Of a stretch of DNA of 64,000 nt, positions 42,803 to 53,327 are shown piece after piece; the first letter of the stretch is position 1; each line of letters starts with the position of its first letter. A program made the position numbers and the translations under genes. The notes below the pieces were generated by a model. The model worked only from the letters and a program-made list of their open reading frames with translations, searched no databases and was not told the origin of the DNA. Origin of the DNA: Roseococcus sp. SDR (GTDB taxonomy: Bacteria; Pseudomonadota; Alphaproteobacteria; Acetobacterales; Acetobacteraceae); NCBI RefSeq assembly GCF_019083995.1, contig NZ_JAHRCU010000012.1, forward strand, positions 62,001-126,000. The letters run 5' to 3'.

Positions 42803-44203
42803 CTAATCCCGTGTTCGCTTCAGCGTTCCCGCCGCAAAGGGCGCCACCAGATCGGCCAGATGGCCCACCTCGGTCAGCCGCAGCCCCTCGATGGCGGCGG
42901 GCGGCTTGTTCCCCCGCGCCACCCGGCGCGGCAGCACGGCGGCGGAGAAGCCGAGCTTCTGCGCCTCCCGCAGGCGCTGCTCGGCCTGGCTGACCTGCCG
43001 GATCTCGCCGGAGAGGCCCACCTCGCCGAAATACACCGCATCCGGATCGGTCGGCCGGTCGGTGATGGCCGAGGTCAGCGCCGCCGCCACGGCCAGATCC
43101 GCCGCCGGCTCGTTGATCCGCAGGCCCCCCGCGATGTTCAGATAGACGTCCGATTGCCCGAAGCTGAGCCCGGCGCGCGCCTCCAGCACGGCCAGCAGCA
43201 TGGAGAGCCGCCCGCCCTCCCAGCCCACCACCTGCCGCCGCGGTGAGCCGCCATTGCTGGGCGAGAGCAGGGCCTGCACCTCCACCAGCACCGGCCGCGT
43301 GCCCTCGAGCCCGGCAAAGACCGCGCTGCCCGAGATATTGCCCCGCCGCTCCGCCAGGAACAGCGCCGAGGGGTTCGTGACCTCGACCAGCCCGCCCTCG
43401 GTCATCTCGAAGACGCCGATCTCGTCCGTGGCGCCGAAGCGGTTCTTGGTGGCGCGCAGGATGCGGAACTGGTGGCCGCGATCGCCTTCGAAATAGAGCG
43501 TGGCGTCCACCATGTGCTCCAGCACGCGGGGGCCGGCCAGCGTGCCCTCCTTCGTGACGTGCCCGACCAGCACCAGCGCGAAGCCGCGCGCCTTGGCGCA
43601 GCGGATCAGCTCCGCCGCGCAGGTCCGCACCTGCGCCACGGTGCCCGGCGCCGAATCCAGCGCGTCCAGCCACATGGTCTGGATCGAGTCGATGACGACG
43701 AGCGTCGCCTCATTCTCCGCCTCCAGGCTGGCCAGGATGTCCCTGAGGGCCGAGGCGGCGGCGAGTGCCATGGGCGCTTCCGCCAGGCCCAGCCGGCGCG
43801 CGCGCATGCGCACCTGCGCCACCGCCTCCTCGCCCGAGATGTAGAGCACGCGTTTGCCCCCCATCGCCATGCGGGCCGCGGCCTGGAGCAGGATGGTGGA
43901 TTTGCCGATGCCCGGATCGCCGCCCACCAGCACGGCCGAGGCGGGGACGAAGCCGCCGCCCAGCACGCGGTCCAGCTCGGCGATGCCGGTCAGGTGGCGC
44001 GGCGGGGGCGCGCTCTCGCCCGCCAGGCCCACGAAGGTGATGCCCTTGCCTGGCGGCGCCTTGCCCGCGGGGCCGGGCGCGCGCGGGGCGGTGCTCTCCT
44101 CGACCAGCGTGTTCCATTCGCCGCAGCCATCGCAGCGGCCCTGCCACTTCGGGTGCGTGGCGCCGCAGGATTGGCAGACGAAGCGGGTGCGGTCCTTGGC
44201 CAT
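42803..44203 (-). CDS. radA: DNA repair protein RadA (Sms)
   Basis: 466 residues. An N-terminal zinc finger (FVCQSCGATHPKWQGRCDGC) precedes the RecA-like core with Walker A GGDPGIGKSTILLQ and the RadA-specific KNRFG motif (RATKNRFGATDEIG). The C-terminus is a Lon-protease-like domain (GLSGEIRQVSQAEQRLREA) without protease activity. RadA drives branch migration in recombination repair. A GTTC-N7-GTTC LexA-type box sits seven bases before the ATG. Confidence 0.96.
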   Translation of the reverse strand: MAKDRTRFVCQSCGATHPKWQGRCDGCGEWNTLVEESTAPRAPGPAGKAPPGKGITFVGLAGESAPPPRHLTGIAELDRVLGGGFVPASAVLVGGDPGIGKSTILLQAAARMAMGGKRVLYISGEEAVAQVRMRARRLGLAEAPMALAAASALRDILASLEAENEATLVVIDSIQTMWLDALDSAPGTVAQVRTCAAELIRCAKARGFALVLVGHVTKEGTLAGPRVLEHMVDATLYFEGDRGHQFRILRATKNRFGATDEIGVFEMTEGGLVEVTNPSALFLAERRGNISGSAVFAGLEGTRPVLVEVQALLSPSNGGSPRRQVVGWEGGRLSMLLAVLEARAGLSFGQSDVYLNIAGGLRINEPAADLAVAAALTSAITDRPTDPDAVYFGEVGLSGEIRQVSQAEQRLREAQKLGFSAAVLPRRVARGNKPPAAIEGLRLTEVGHLADLVAPFAAGTLKRTRD

Positions 44204-44209
44204 GGGCAA

Positions 44210-44224
44210 GAACATAAATAGAAC
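44210..44224 (-). promoter_or_regulatory. LexA (SOS) box in front of radA
   Basis: On the minus strand the sequence is GTTC-TATTTAT-GTTC, an exact match to the alphaproteobacterial LexA consensus GTTC-N7-GTTC. It lies 7-21 bases upstream of the radA start codon, where LexA would block the promoter or ribosome site. The AT-rich spacer in a GC-rich genome adds weight. Confidence 0.7.
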
Positions 44225-44374
44225 GTCGTCACTCGGCAAGGGATGGGCCGCGATAGGCGGCGCCGATGGCCGGCGATGCCAGAGCGGATTGGCCGCGCGC
44301 CGCCCTGCGCCCTAGCTTCCGGTCATCGGCATGGCGGCCCTGCCCGCTGGCATGAAGACGAAGGAGCGATCGAG

Positions 44375-44586
44375 ATGAGACAGCACCTGTTGACCGGCCT
44401 CGCCGTCGCCGCGCTGGGCGCGCTCCCCTTCGCCGGTGCCTCGCGCCCCATGGCACCTCCGAACCGATCCAGCTGGGCGTGGCGACGCTGGGCAATCCGT
44501 CGGGCGCCGGTGGCCTGAACCTGCCGATGGACCTCGCTTCCGGCACCACCATCACCTGCCGCGTCCTGGTCCGCTCGGGCGCCTGA
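44375..44586 (+). pseudogene. Small secreted protein gene disrupted by an apparent frameshift
   Basis: The ATG at 44375 (behind AAGGAGCGAT) encodes a signal peptide MRQHLLTGLAVAALGALPFA then GAS. That frame soon turns into arginine/tryptophan nonsense and ends at 44518. A different frame from about 44450 encodes a plausible mature protein: EPIQLGVATLGNPSGAGGL, LPMDLASGTTITCRVLV, ending RSGA and TGA at 44584-44586. The frames join near GCGCCCCATGG (44443-44453), a small C run. This may be a real decay event or an assembly indel. No family is recognised. Confidence 0.6.
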
Positions 44587-44726
44587 GCCGGCCCCAAGTC
44601 TCGGGATGAGCCCTGATCCTCGGCTCATTCGCAGAGGTCGTCGCGCCACTTCCCCATCCCAGGCGCGGCGGCACCCCCGGCGGGGCGATCCCCCCCAACT
44701 GGCCCCGCCGGGGCCCCCATCCCCGC
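44587..44726. other. GC-rich gap, no gene recognised
   Basis: The stretch between the frameshifted gene and the hypothetical secreted protein holds C-rich tracts and short inverted GC words. I see no RNA gene, RBS-led frame or clear terminator. Confidence 0.4.
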
Positions 44727-45086
44727 TCACCCCATGCGGCAGGAGGCGCCGAGGCCGCGCAGCAGGGCCTCGGGCGGCAGGCCGGCCGATTGCTCCTCCG
44801 GCACGCGCAGCGCGAAGACCGTCTCGCCGCGGCGGGTCAGCATCAGGGGCAGGCCCATCTGCGGCCGCCCGCCGCCGGTCGTCAGTACGGGCTGCAGCAG
44901 GATCGCCTCCCCCGAGCGATTGGCGACGGCGACGGTGAGGCCGGTGGCGGCCAGGCCCGGCGCGTGCTCATGCCATTTCGGGCTGATGGCCAGGACCTCG
45001 ACACGGCCGCCGCACAGCGAGCTCGCGCCAAAGGCGGGGCCGGCGAGAAGGCAGGCAAAGGCCGAAAGGGCCAGAATGCGGCGCAT
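44727..45086 (-). CDS. Hypothetical secreted protein
   Basis: 119 residues with a signal peptide (MRRILALSAFACLLAGPAFG, then AS). The mature protein has two cysteines, SSLCGGRVEVLAI near the start and LGASCRMG at the end, that could form a disulfide, and a beta-rich middle (TGLTVAVANRSGEAILLQP). No family is recognised. An upstream TTAG-N7-TTAACC resembles a CtrA site. It ends 140 bases past the frameshifted gene on the other strand. Confidence 0.65.
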   Translation of the reverse strand: MRRILALSAFACLLAGPAFGASSLCGGRVEVLAISPKWHEHAPGLAATGLTVAVANRSGEAILLQPVLTTGGGRPQMGLPLMLTRRGETVFALRVPEEQSAGLPPEALLRGLGASCRMG

Positions 45087-45134
45087 GGGATCGCTCCATC
45101 CGAGTGAGAACGATCCCGCTCTATGGGATGAAGG

Positions 45135-45149
45135 TTAACCGCCGCCTAA
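45135..45149 (-). promoter_or_regulatory. CtrA-like binding site upstream of the secreted protein gene
   Basis: On the minus strand TTAG-GCGGCGG-TTAA, followed by CC, matches the alphaproteobacterial CtrA consensus TTAA-N7-TTAAC except for one base in the first half-site. It ends about 50 bases before the start codon at 45086, a workable promoter distance. Confidence 0.35.
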
Positions 45150-45160
45150 GCCACGCACGG

Positions 45161-45811
45161 TCAATCGCCGCGCAGCGCCGCGCCCGCCGCCAGGGGGGCA
45201 AGTGGCGCCGCGAGCGCCAGGATCGCGGCCTCCAGCAGCAGATAGGGCCGCGGCTCGAGCCCGCTCGCCGCGGCCTCGATGGCGGCCGCGCCGAAGATCA
45301 CCGCGGGGATGGAAAGCGGCAGGACCAGCAGCGGCAGCAGCACGCCGCCGCGCCGGGCGCCGAGCGTCAGCGCCGCCCCCGCCGCGCCGAAGACGGACAG
45401 GATGGCGGAAGCGAGCCCCAGCGCCAGCATGGCGGCGGGCCAGGCCTCGGTCGGCAGGTTGAGCAGGGCCGCGGCCAGTGGCGTGGCCAGCACCAGCGGA
45501 ATGCCGGTGGTGATCCAGTGCCCCAGCGCCTTCACCGCCGCGATGGCGGCCGGATGCAGGCCCGAGAGCAGGAGCTGATCCAACGAGCCATCCTCCGCCT
45601 CCGCGCCGAACAGCCGGTCCAGCGGCAGCAGCGCCGCCAGCAGCGCGGCGGCCAGCAGCACGCCGGGGGCGAGCCGCGTCAGCAATTCGGGCGAGGGGCC
45701 GACGCCGAAGGGGAACATCGCCGCCACCAGCACGAAGAACATGACGGCCGAGAGCGTATCGGCCGGGTGGCGGAGCGCGAGGCGGAGCTCACGGGCCAGC
45801 AACGCGATCAC
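45161..45811 (-). CDS. ccmB: Heme exporter membrane protein CcmB
   Basis: 216 residues from a GTG that overlaps the ccmA stop (GTGA). The N-terminus IALLARELRLALRHPADTLS is characteristic of CcmB, followed by FFVLVAAMFPFGVGPSPELL and six hydrophobic segments ending AAILALAAPLAPLAAGAALR. With CcmA (and CcmC/CcmD, not present here) it forms an ABC complex for cytochrome c maturation. It is translated in coupling with ccmA. Confidence 0.93.
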   Translation of the reverse strand: MIALLARELRLALRHPADTLSAVMFFVLVAAMFPFGVGPSPELLTRLAPGVLLAAALLAALLPLDRLFGAEAEDGSLDQLLLSGLHPAAIAAVKALGHWITTGIPLVLATPLAAALLNLPTEAWPAAMLALGLASAILSVFGAAGAALTLGARRGGVLLPLLVLPLSIPAVIFGAAAIEAAASGLEPRPYLLLEAAILALAAPLAPLAAGAALRGD

Positions 45812-46410
45812 AGGCGCAGCTCCCGCGCATCGGGCAGCGGCAGCGGCAGGTGGGTGGCGGCCAGGATCATGCCCCCCGCCGCCCGATGCGCGGCGAAGAG
45901 TGGGGCGAGGCGCTCCACTGACGCCGCATCCAGCCCGACCGAGGGCTCGTCCAGCAGCCAGAGCCGGGCGGGGGCGAGTGCCAGCCGCGCCAGCGCCAGC
46001 CGCCGCTTCTGCCCCGACGAAAGCACCCGCGCCGGCAGATCGGCCAGCGGCGTCAGCTCCAGCGCGGCCAGTGCCGCCGCCACATCCCCGCCCCAGAGGC
46101 GCGCGAAGAAGGAGAGGTTCTCGCGCGCGGTCAGCGCCGGCTTCAGCGCGTCCTGGTGGCCGATATAGCGCAGCCGCGCGCCATGCGCCGCCGGATCGGC
46201 CAGGCAATCCTCGCCCTCCCAGGTCAGAGTTCCTTCCGCCGCCGGAATCAATCCCGCGAGCAACCGCAGCAGGGAGGACTTGCCCGCGCCATTCGCCCCG
46301 GTCAGCAGCAGGGCCTCGCCCGGGGAAACCTCGAAGGACAACCCGGCGAAGACCAATCGTTCCGCCCGCCAACAGGCCAATTCTCGCGCTTGCAGCAGGG
46401 CGGCCTCCAT
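45808..46410 (-). CDS. ccmA: Heme exporter ATP-binding protein CcmA
   Basis: 200 residues. Walker A GANGAGKSSLLRLLAG, signature LSSGQKRRLALARLAL and Walker B RLWLLDEPSVGLD are complete, with the CcmA-typical YIGHQDALKPALTARENLSF Q-loop. It powers release of holo-CcmE in cytochrome c biogenesis. The start at 46410 is chosen over a longer frame at 46467 that would overlap acnA. It is divergent from acnA with 56 bases between starts, an arrangement I know from other alphaproteobacteria. Confidence 0.94.
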   Translation of the reverse strand: MEAALLQARELACWRAERLVFAGLSFEVSPGEALLLTGANGAGKSSLLRLLAGLIPAAEGTLTWEGEDCLADPAAHGARLRYIGHQDALKPALTARENLSFFARLWGGDVAAALAALELTPLADLPARVLSSGQKRRLALARLALAPARLWLLDEPSVGLDAASVERLAPLFAAHRAAGGMILAATHLPLPLPDARELRL

Positions 46411-46466
46411 GGACCTCTCAACAAGGCCATGCTTAAAAGCGCGGCGCAAGAGTGAGGAAGAAGACA

Positions 46467-49157
<2,691 letters not shown>

Positions 49158-49174
49158 GGCCTTGGCTGATGGGT

Positions 49175-49227
49175 GCGAGAGGGCTTTGCCCTCTCGCACT
49201 CACCCACCAGGAAACCCGGTTTCCTGG
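49175..49227. repeat. Palindromic repeat family A, copy 2 (bidirectional terminator)
   Basis: GCGAGAGGGC-TTT-GCCCTCTCGC (49175-49197), linker with CTCACCCACC, then CCAGGAAAC-CCG-GTTTCCTGG (49207-49227). Compared with the 8147 copy, the second stem carries a paired A-T to G-C change. It fills the gap between convergent acnA and the CHAP-like gene. Confidence 0.78.
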
Positions 49228-49252
49228 ACCTTCCCCCGTTTGGTGATCCCGC

Positions 49253-49777
49253 TCAGCGCCCGGCCATCTGCATCCTGGGCAGGATGAAGCCGTGCGCGGC
49301 GAAGACGGTGTTTCCGTAGTCGTTGATGTTCGGATACCAGACGCGGATCTGCGTCCAGTCATTGTTCGCTGAAACGTCGATCACCGGCTGGTCCTGCGCG
49401 ACGCGGCCGCGCGCCGAACCGCTCGCCCAATTCGCATGGTCCACCCGGATTTCGCGGGCGGAGACGACGCGCGACACCACGGCCACATGCCCCGTGGGCA
49501 GCCGCCGCGTGCGGGCCATGACCAGCACGCTGCCCGGCGCGGGGCGCCTTGCGCGGGTATAGCGCCCGGCCGCCGCATCCCACCATTGCCAGGCATCGCC
49601 GCGCAGCTCGATGCCCGAGCGCGCGCGCGCATAGGGCACGCAGGAGAGCTGCACATCCGGTCCGAAGCCCGGCACGCCGGAGGGCCTGGGCGCGCGCGAG
49701 GTGCCGCAGCCCGCGAGCGCGGACAGCGCGACCAACCCCAACCAGCGCCGACCGCTGGCCTGGAAGACGCTCGACAC
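49253..49777 (-). CDS. CHAP-domain (amidase-like) lipoprotein
   Basis: 174 residues from a GTG. The leader SGRRWLGLVALSALAGC ends in a lipobox. The mature domain has the CHAP pattern: the catalytic cysteine in LSCVPYARARSGIELRGDAW and the histidine in PTGHVAVVSRVVSAREIRVD, followed by an Asn/Glu-like partner in HANWASG. CHAP enzymes cleave peptidoglycan stem peptides. The GTG at 49777 has a G-rich Shine-Dalgarno stretch at good spacing; a TTG five codons upstream is an alternative. No partner lysis gene is adjacent. Confidence 0.8.
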   Translation of the reverse strand: MSSVFQASGRRWLGLVALSALAGCGTSRAPRPSGVPGFGPDVQLSCVPYARARSGIELRGDAWQWWDAAAGRYTRARRPAPGSVLVMARTRRLPTGHVAVVSRVVSAREIRVDHANWASGSARGRVAQDQPVIDVSANNDWTQIRVWYPNINDYGNTVFAAHGFILPRMQMAGR

Positions 49778-49854
49778 GATGAAAACCCCCAAAGCCGCCT
49801 CCCCCGAGGCGACGGGCCGATTTTACCGCAAGGCGGGCGGCGAAAAAAGCACGA

Positions 49855-50478
49855 TCATTCGGCCGGCTGGAAATCGAGCGCGAGCGGGCCGATCCCGGGG
49901 CCGATCCACTGCTCGGCATAGCCCACCGCGCCGCTTTCGCGCTCCGCCCAGAAGCGGTTCACCACAGGGGAGAGGCCGGGCACGCGGCAGCGCTCCTCGA
50001 TCAGGATGTAGCCATCCTCCGTCTCGGCCGCGCGCAGGCGGCAATCGAAGGCGAGGCCGAAGCGCATGGTGGAGGGGTCGCGCGAGGCGCCGGAGACATC
50101 CACCAGGCGCCGCGTCTCGGCGGTGCGGGTCAGCAGGGCGCGCGGATCGCTCAGCGGGTCCGGTCCGTCGAAGCGCGTGGCCATGACCATTTGCGGCAGC
50201 CCGGCGGTGCCGACCACCCGCGCCCCATCCGTCGCCACCACCACGCCACCCGGGGCGCGCCACATCCGCCGCGTGCCCTGTTGCTGGATGAGCACCGCGC
50301 TGGCCTGCCGCCGGCCCAGCGCCATGCGCAGTACCTCCCCGGTTTCCTGCGCCTCGGCGCTTTCGATCTCGGCGATGGCCATGCGGTCGGGCTCGCCGCT
50401 GGGCAGGAAGCCGGCGAAGGGGGAATTGCTGCCACAGCCCACCAGGGCGAGGAGCAGGATGGGCAGGACGGCGCGCAT
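49855..50478 (-). CDS. YjbF/GfcB-like outer-membrane lipoprotein
   Basis: 207 residues. The leader MRAVLPILLLALVGCGSNSP gives a lipobox (LVGC). The body has AVLIQQQGTRRMWRAPGGVV, VVATDGARVVGTAGLP and FAERE/W-rich strands ending AEQWIGPGIGPLALDFQP, which fits YjbF-like group 4 capsule/exopolysaccharide lipoproteins by memory. The start at 50478 is set by the leader; the longer in-frame opening upstream is antisense to proB. It is divergent from proB by 108 bases. The function is inferred only. Confidence 0.65.
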   Translation of the reverse strand: MRAVLPILLLALVGCGSNSPFAGFLPSGEPDRMAIAEIESAEAQETGEVLRMALGRRQASAVLIQQQGTRRMWRAPGGVVVATDGARVVGTAGLPQMVMATRFDGPDPLSDPRALLTRTAETRRLVDVSGASRDPSTMRFGLAFDCRLRAAETEDGYILIEERCRVPGLSPVVNRFWAERESGAVGYAEQWIGPGIGPLALDFQPAE

Positions 50479-50586
50479 GCCCGATGATGCGAACACGCCC
50501 CGGTTGTGTCGAGTGGATTTCGCTGGGCAGACCCGCAGGCCGGGGAGGCTGGACGCACCGCCGCAAAAGCCGCAGAGAAACGCGCC

Positions 50587-51708
50587 ATGTCGCCCTTGCT
50601 CACCGCCCGACGCATCGTCGTGAAGATCGGCTCCGCCCTCCTCGTCGAGCAGGCGGAGCCGCGCCGCGCCTGGCTCGAATCGGTGGCCGCCGACATCGCC
50701 GCCTTCCGCGCGCGGGGCACGGAGGTGGTGGTCGTCTCCTCCGGCGCCGTGGCGCTGGCGCGGGGCACGCTGGGCCTGACGCGCAAGACGCTGAAGCTCG
50801 AGGAGAAGCAGGCCGCCGCCGCCGTGGGCCAGATCCGCCTCGCCGGCGCCTGGGAGCAGGCGCTGGCCGGCCAGGGGCTGCGCGCCGCGCAATTGCTGCT
50901 GACGCTGGAGGATAGCGAGGACCGGCGCCGCTACCTCAATGCCCGCGCCACGCTGGCCACGCTGGCCGAACTCGGCTGCGTGCCGGTGATCAACGAGAAT
51001 GACACGGTGGCGACCGCCGAGATCCGCTTTGGCGACAATGACCGCCTGGCCGCCCGCGTGGCCGAGATGATCTCGGCCGATGCGCTGATCCTGTTTTCCG
51101 ACATTGACGGCCTCTACACCGCCGACCCTCGCCGCGACCCCGCCGCCCAGCACCTGCCCGTGGTGGAGCGCCTGACGGATGAGATCATGGCCATGGGGGG
51201 CGAGCCGCCGCCCGGCTATTCCTCCGGCGGCATGCGCACCAAGCTGATCGCGGCCCGCATCGCGACCGGCGCCGGGTGCGCGATGGCGATTGCGATGGGC
51301 CATGCGCCGCACCCGCTGAAGCGGCTTTCGGAAGGCGAGCGCTGCACCTGGTTCCTCGCCTCGCCGGAGGGGCGCACGGCGCGCAAGCGCTGGATCGGTG
51401 GCAGCCTGCAGCCGCAGGGCGTGCTCGTGGTGGATGCGGGTGCCGCGCGCGCATTGAAGCGCGGCGGCTCGCTCCTGCCGGCCGGTGTGCGCGCGGTGAC
51501 GGGCGATTTCTCGCGCGGCGATCCGCTCAGCGTGCAGGACGAGACGGGGCGCGAACTGGCGCGCGGCCTCTCCGCCTATGACGCGGCGGATGCGGTGCGC
51601 ATCGCCGGCCATCGCAGCGCCGAGATCGAGGACATCCTCGGCTGGCGCGGCCGCGACGAGCTGATCCACCGCGACGACATGGTGCTGGCCGAGCAGGAGA
51701 CCCGCTGA
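50587..51708 (+). CDS. proB: Glutamate 5-kinase ProB
   Basis: 373 residues. The amino acid kinase domain has [30 protein letters not shown] and the substrate loop [22 protein letters not shown]-terminal PUA domain (about 280-370) contains [17 protein letters not shown]. It makes glutamyl 5-phosphate, the first step of proline synthesis. The usual partner proA and obgE are not next to it here. It overlaps uppP by one base (TGATG), so they are cotranscribed. Confidence 0.96.
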   Translation: MSPLLTARRIVVKIGSALLVEQAEPRRAWLESVAADIAAFRARGTEVVVVSSGAVALARGTLGLTRKTLKLEEKQAAAAVGQIRLAGAWEQALAGQGLRAAQLLLTLEDSEDRRRYLNARATLATLAELGCVPVINENDTVATAEIRFGDNDRLAARVAEMISADALILFSDIDGLYTADPRRDPAAQHLPVVERLTDEIMAMGGEPPPGYSSGGMRTKLIAARIATGAGCAMAIAMGHAPHPLKRLSEGERCTWFLASPEGRTARKRWIGGSLQPQGVLVVDAGAARALKRGGSLLPAGVRAVTGDFSRGDPLSVQDETGRELARGLSAYDAADAVRIAGHRSAEIEDILGWRGRDELIHRDDMVLAEQETR

Positions 51709-52499
51709 TGTTCGACGCCTTCCTGATGGGCGTGGTGGAGGGGCTGACCGAGTTCCTCCCCATCTCCTCCACCGGCCACCTGATCCTGCTGGGGGAGCTG
51801 CTGAACTTCCAGGGGCCGCCCGGCAAGGTCTTCGAGATCTCGATCCAGCTCGGCGCCATCCTTGCCGTCATCGTCGTCTTCTGGCGCAAGCTGCTCGGTG
51901 TGGCGCTCGGCATGTGGAAGCCGCGCACGCCCGAGCGCTATTTCGCGGTCAACATCGCGCTGGCCTTCCTGCCCGCCATGGTGATCGGCGCGACGCTGCA
52001 CGGCACCATCACGGCGCTGCTCTTCAACCCCTGGGTGGTGAGTGTCGCGCTCATCCTCGGCGGCATCGCGATCATCCTGATCGAACGCACCATCCGCGTG
52101 CCCACCATCCGCTCCGTGCCGGAAATCGGGCCGCTCGCCGCCATCCTCATCGGTTTCGGCCAGGCGCTGGCGATGATCCCGGGCACCTCGCGCTCGGGCG
52201 CCACCATCATCACCGCGCTGCTGTGTGGCGTGGACCGCAAGACGGCGGCCGAGTTCAGCTTCATCCTGGCGATCCCGACCATGCTCGCGGCCGCCGCCTA
52301 TTCGCTGCTGAAGGCGCGCAACGAGCTCTCGCTGGAAGGCCTCGGCCAGATCGGCATCGGCTTCGTCACCGCCTTCGTCGTGGCCTTGATCACGGTGCGT
52401 GCCGTGCTGGCGGTGATCGGCCGCATCGGCTTCACGCCCTTCGGCTGGTACCGCATCGCCATCGGCACGGTGATGCTGGTGCTGCTCAGTCTCGGCTGA
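51708..52499 (+). CDS. uppP: Undecaprenyl-diphosphatase UppP (BacA)
   Basis: 263 residues, multi-pass membrane protein. The catalytic motif EGLTEFLPISSTGHLILL and the second PGTSRSGATIITALLCGVDR are diagnostic. It dephosphorylates undecaprenyl diphosphate to recycle the cell-wall lipid carrier and gives bacitracin tolerance. Translation is coupled to proB. Confidence 0.97.
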   Translation: MFDAFLMGVVEGLTEFLPISSTGHLILLGELLNFQGPPGKVFEISIQLGAILAVIVVFWRKLLGVALGMWKPRTPERYFAVNIALAFLPAMVIGATLHGTITALLFNPWVVSVALILGGIAIILIERTIRVPTIRSVPEIGPLAAILIGFGQALAMIPGTSRSGATIITALLCGVDRKTAAEFSFILAIPTMLAAAAYSLLKARNELSLEGLGQIGIGFVTAFVVALITVRAVLAVIGRIGFTPFGWYRIAIGTVMLVLLSLG

Positions 52500-52578
52500 G
52501 CCGCCTGCCACAAAACTGTCACTCCCCAAGCGGCCGGCCTGCTTCTATGGGCGTGATGGACCAGCATGGGGATTTGGC

Positions 52579-52920
52579 GTGGATATCCGTTTCGAGCAAT
52601 TGTCCTCCGGCGTCGCGGTGATCCGGCTCAAGGGCCGGCTGGACATCACCGGCGCGATGAAGATCGACGTGCAGTTCGCCGCCGTCGCCGCCGCCAACCG
52701 GGCCGTGGTGGTGGATCTGGGCGAGGTGGAGTTCCTCGCCTCCATGGGTCTGCGGACGCTCATCATGGGGGCCAAGTCCATGCGCAGCAAAGCTGGCCGC
52801 ATGGTGCTGTACCGGCCCATCCCGCTCGTCGAGGAAGTGCTGGTGACCAGCGGCACAACCACCTTGATCCCGGTCGTGCATGATCTGGCCGAGGCGGAGG
52901 CCCAGGCCCAGGCGGCATGA
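52579..52920 (+). CDS. STAS-domain anti-anti-sigma factor (RsbV/SpoIIAA-like)
   Basis: 113 residues from a GTG. A single STAS fold: VAVIRLKGRLDITGAMKIDV, then VVVDLGEVEFLASMGLRTLI with the phosphorylatable serine in ASMGLRT. It would bind and be phosphorylated by the following kinase-like protein, switching an anti-sigma partner. The gene overlaps the next by ATGA. No sigma factor or PP2C phosphatase (RsbU) is nearby, so the downstream target is unknown. Confidence 0.88.
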   Translation: MDIRFEQLSSGVAVIRLKGRLDITGAMKIDVQFAAVAAANRAVVVDLGEVEFLASMGLRTLIMGAKSMRSKAGRMVLYRPIPLVEEVLVTSGTTTLIPVVHDLAEAEAQAQAA

Positions 52921-53321
52921 TGATACGCGAGGTCCAGCTCAGTGCGGAGGTCGCGGAGATGCCGCGCCTCGCCGCCTGGGTGGAGGCTGAGGCGCCCGGC
53001 CTCGGGCTGAGCGATCGCCAGACCTACGCCATCCAGCTCTGCCTGGAGGAGGTGGTGGCCAACCTCGTGATGCATGCGCGCCCGGCTGCGGGCGCGGGCA
53101 TCGCCGTCACGGTCCGCATCGAGGATGCGCCGCTGCGGGTGACGGTGGAGGATGACGCCGAGCCCTTCGACCTGACGGCGCTGGCGCCCGCCGCGCCGGC
53201 CTCCTCGCTGGAGGCGGCGGAAGCCGGCGGCCTCGGCCTGGGGTTGGTCACGGCCTATACCACCGCGCGGGAGTATCGCTCGGAAGGCGGGCTCAACCGG
53301 CTCACCTTGGCCTTCGACTGA
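52917..53321 (+). CDS. Serine-protein kinase/anti-sigma ATPase (RsbW/SpoIIAB-like)
   Basis: 134 residues. A GHKL-type ATP fold: N-box IQLCLEEVVANLVMHARPAA, G1 box VTVEDDAEPFDLTALAP, G2 region EAGGLGLGLVTAYTTAREYR. This matches short anti-sigma factor/HPK-like kinases that phosphorylate the STAS partner. It is translationally coupled to the STAS gene. Its 3' end faces the convergent MBL gene at a six-base gap. The target sigma factor is not visible in the window. Confidence 0.88.
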   Translation: MMIREVQLSAEVAEMPRLAAWVEAEAPGLGLSDRQTYAIQLCLEEVVANLVMHARPAAGAGIAVTVRIEDAPLRVTVEDDAEPFDLTALAPAAPASSLEAAEAGGLGLGLVTAYTTAREYRSEGGLNRLTLAFD

Positions 53322-53327
53322 GAGGTC

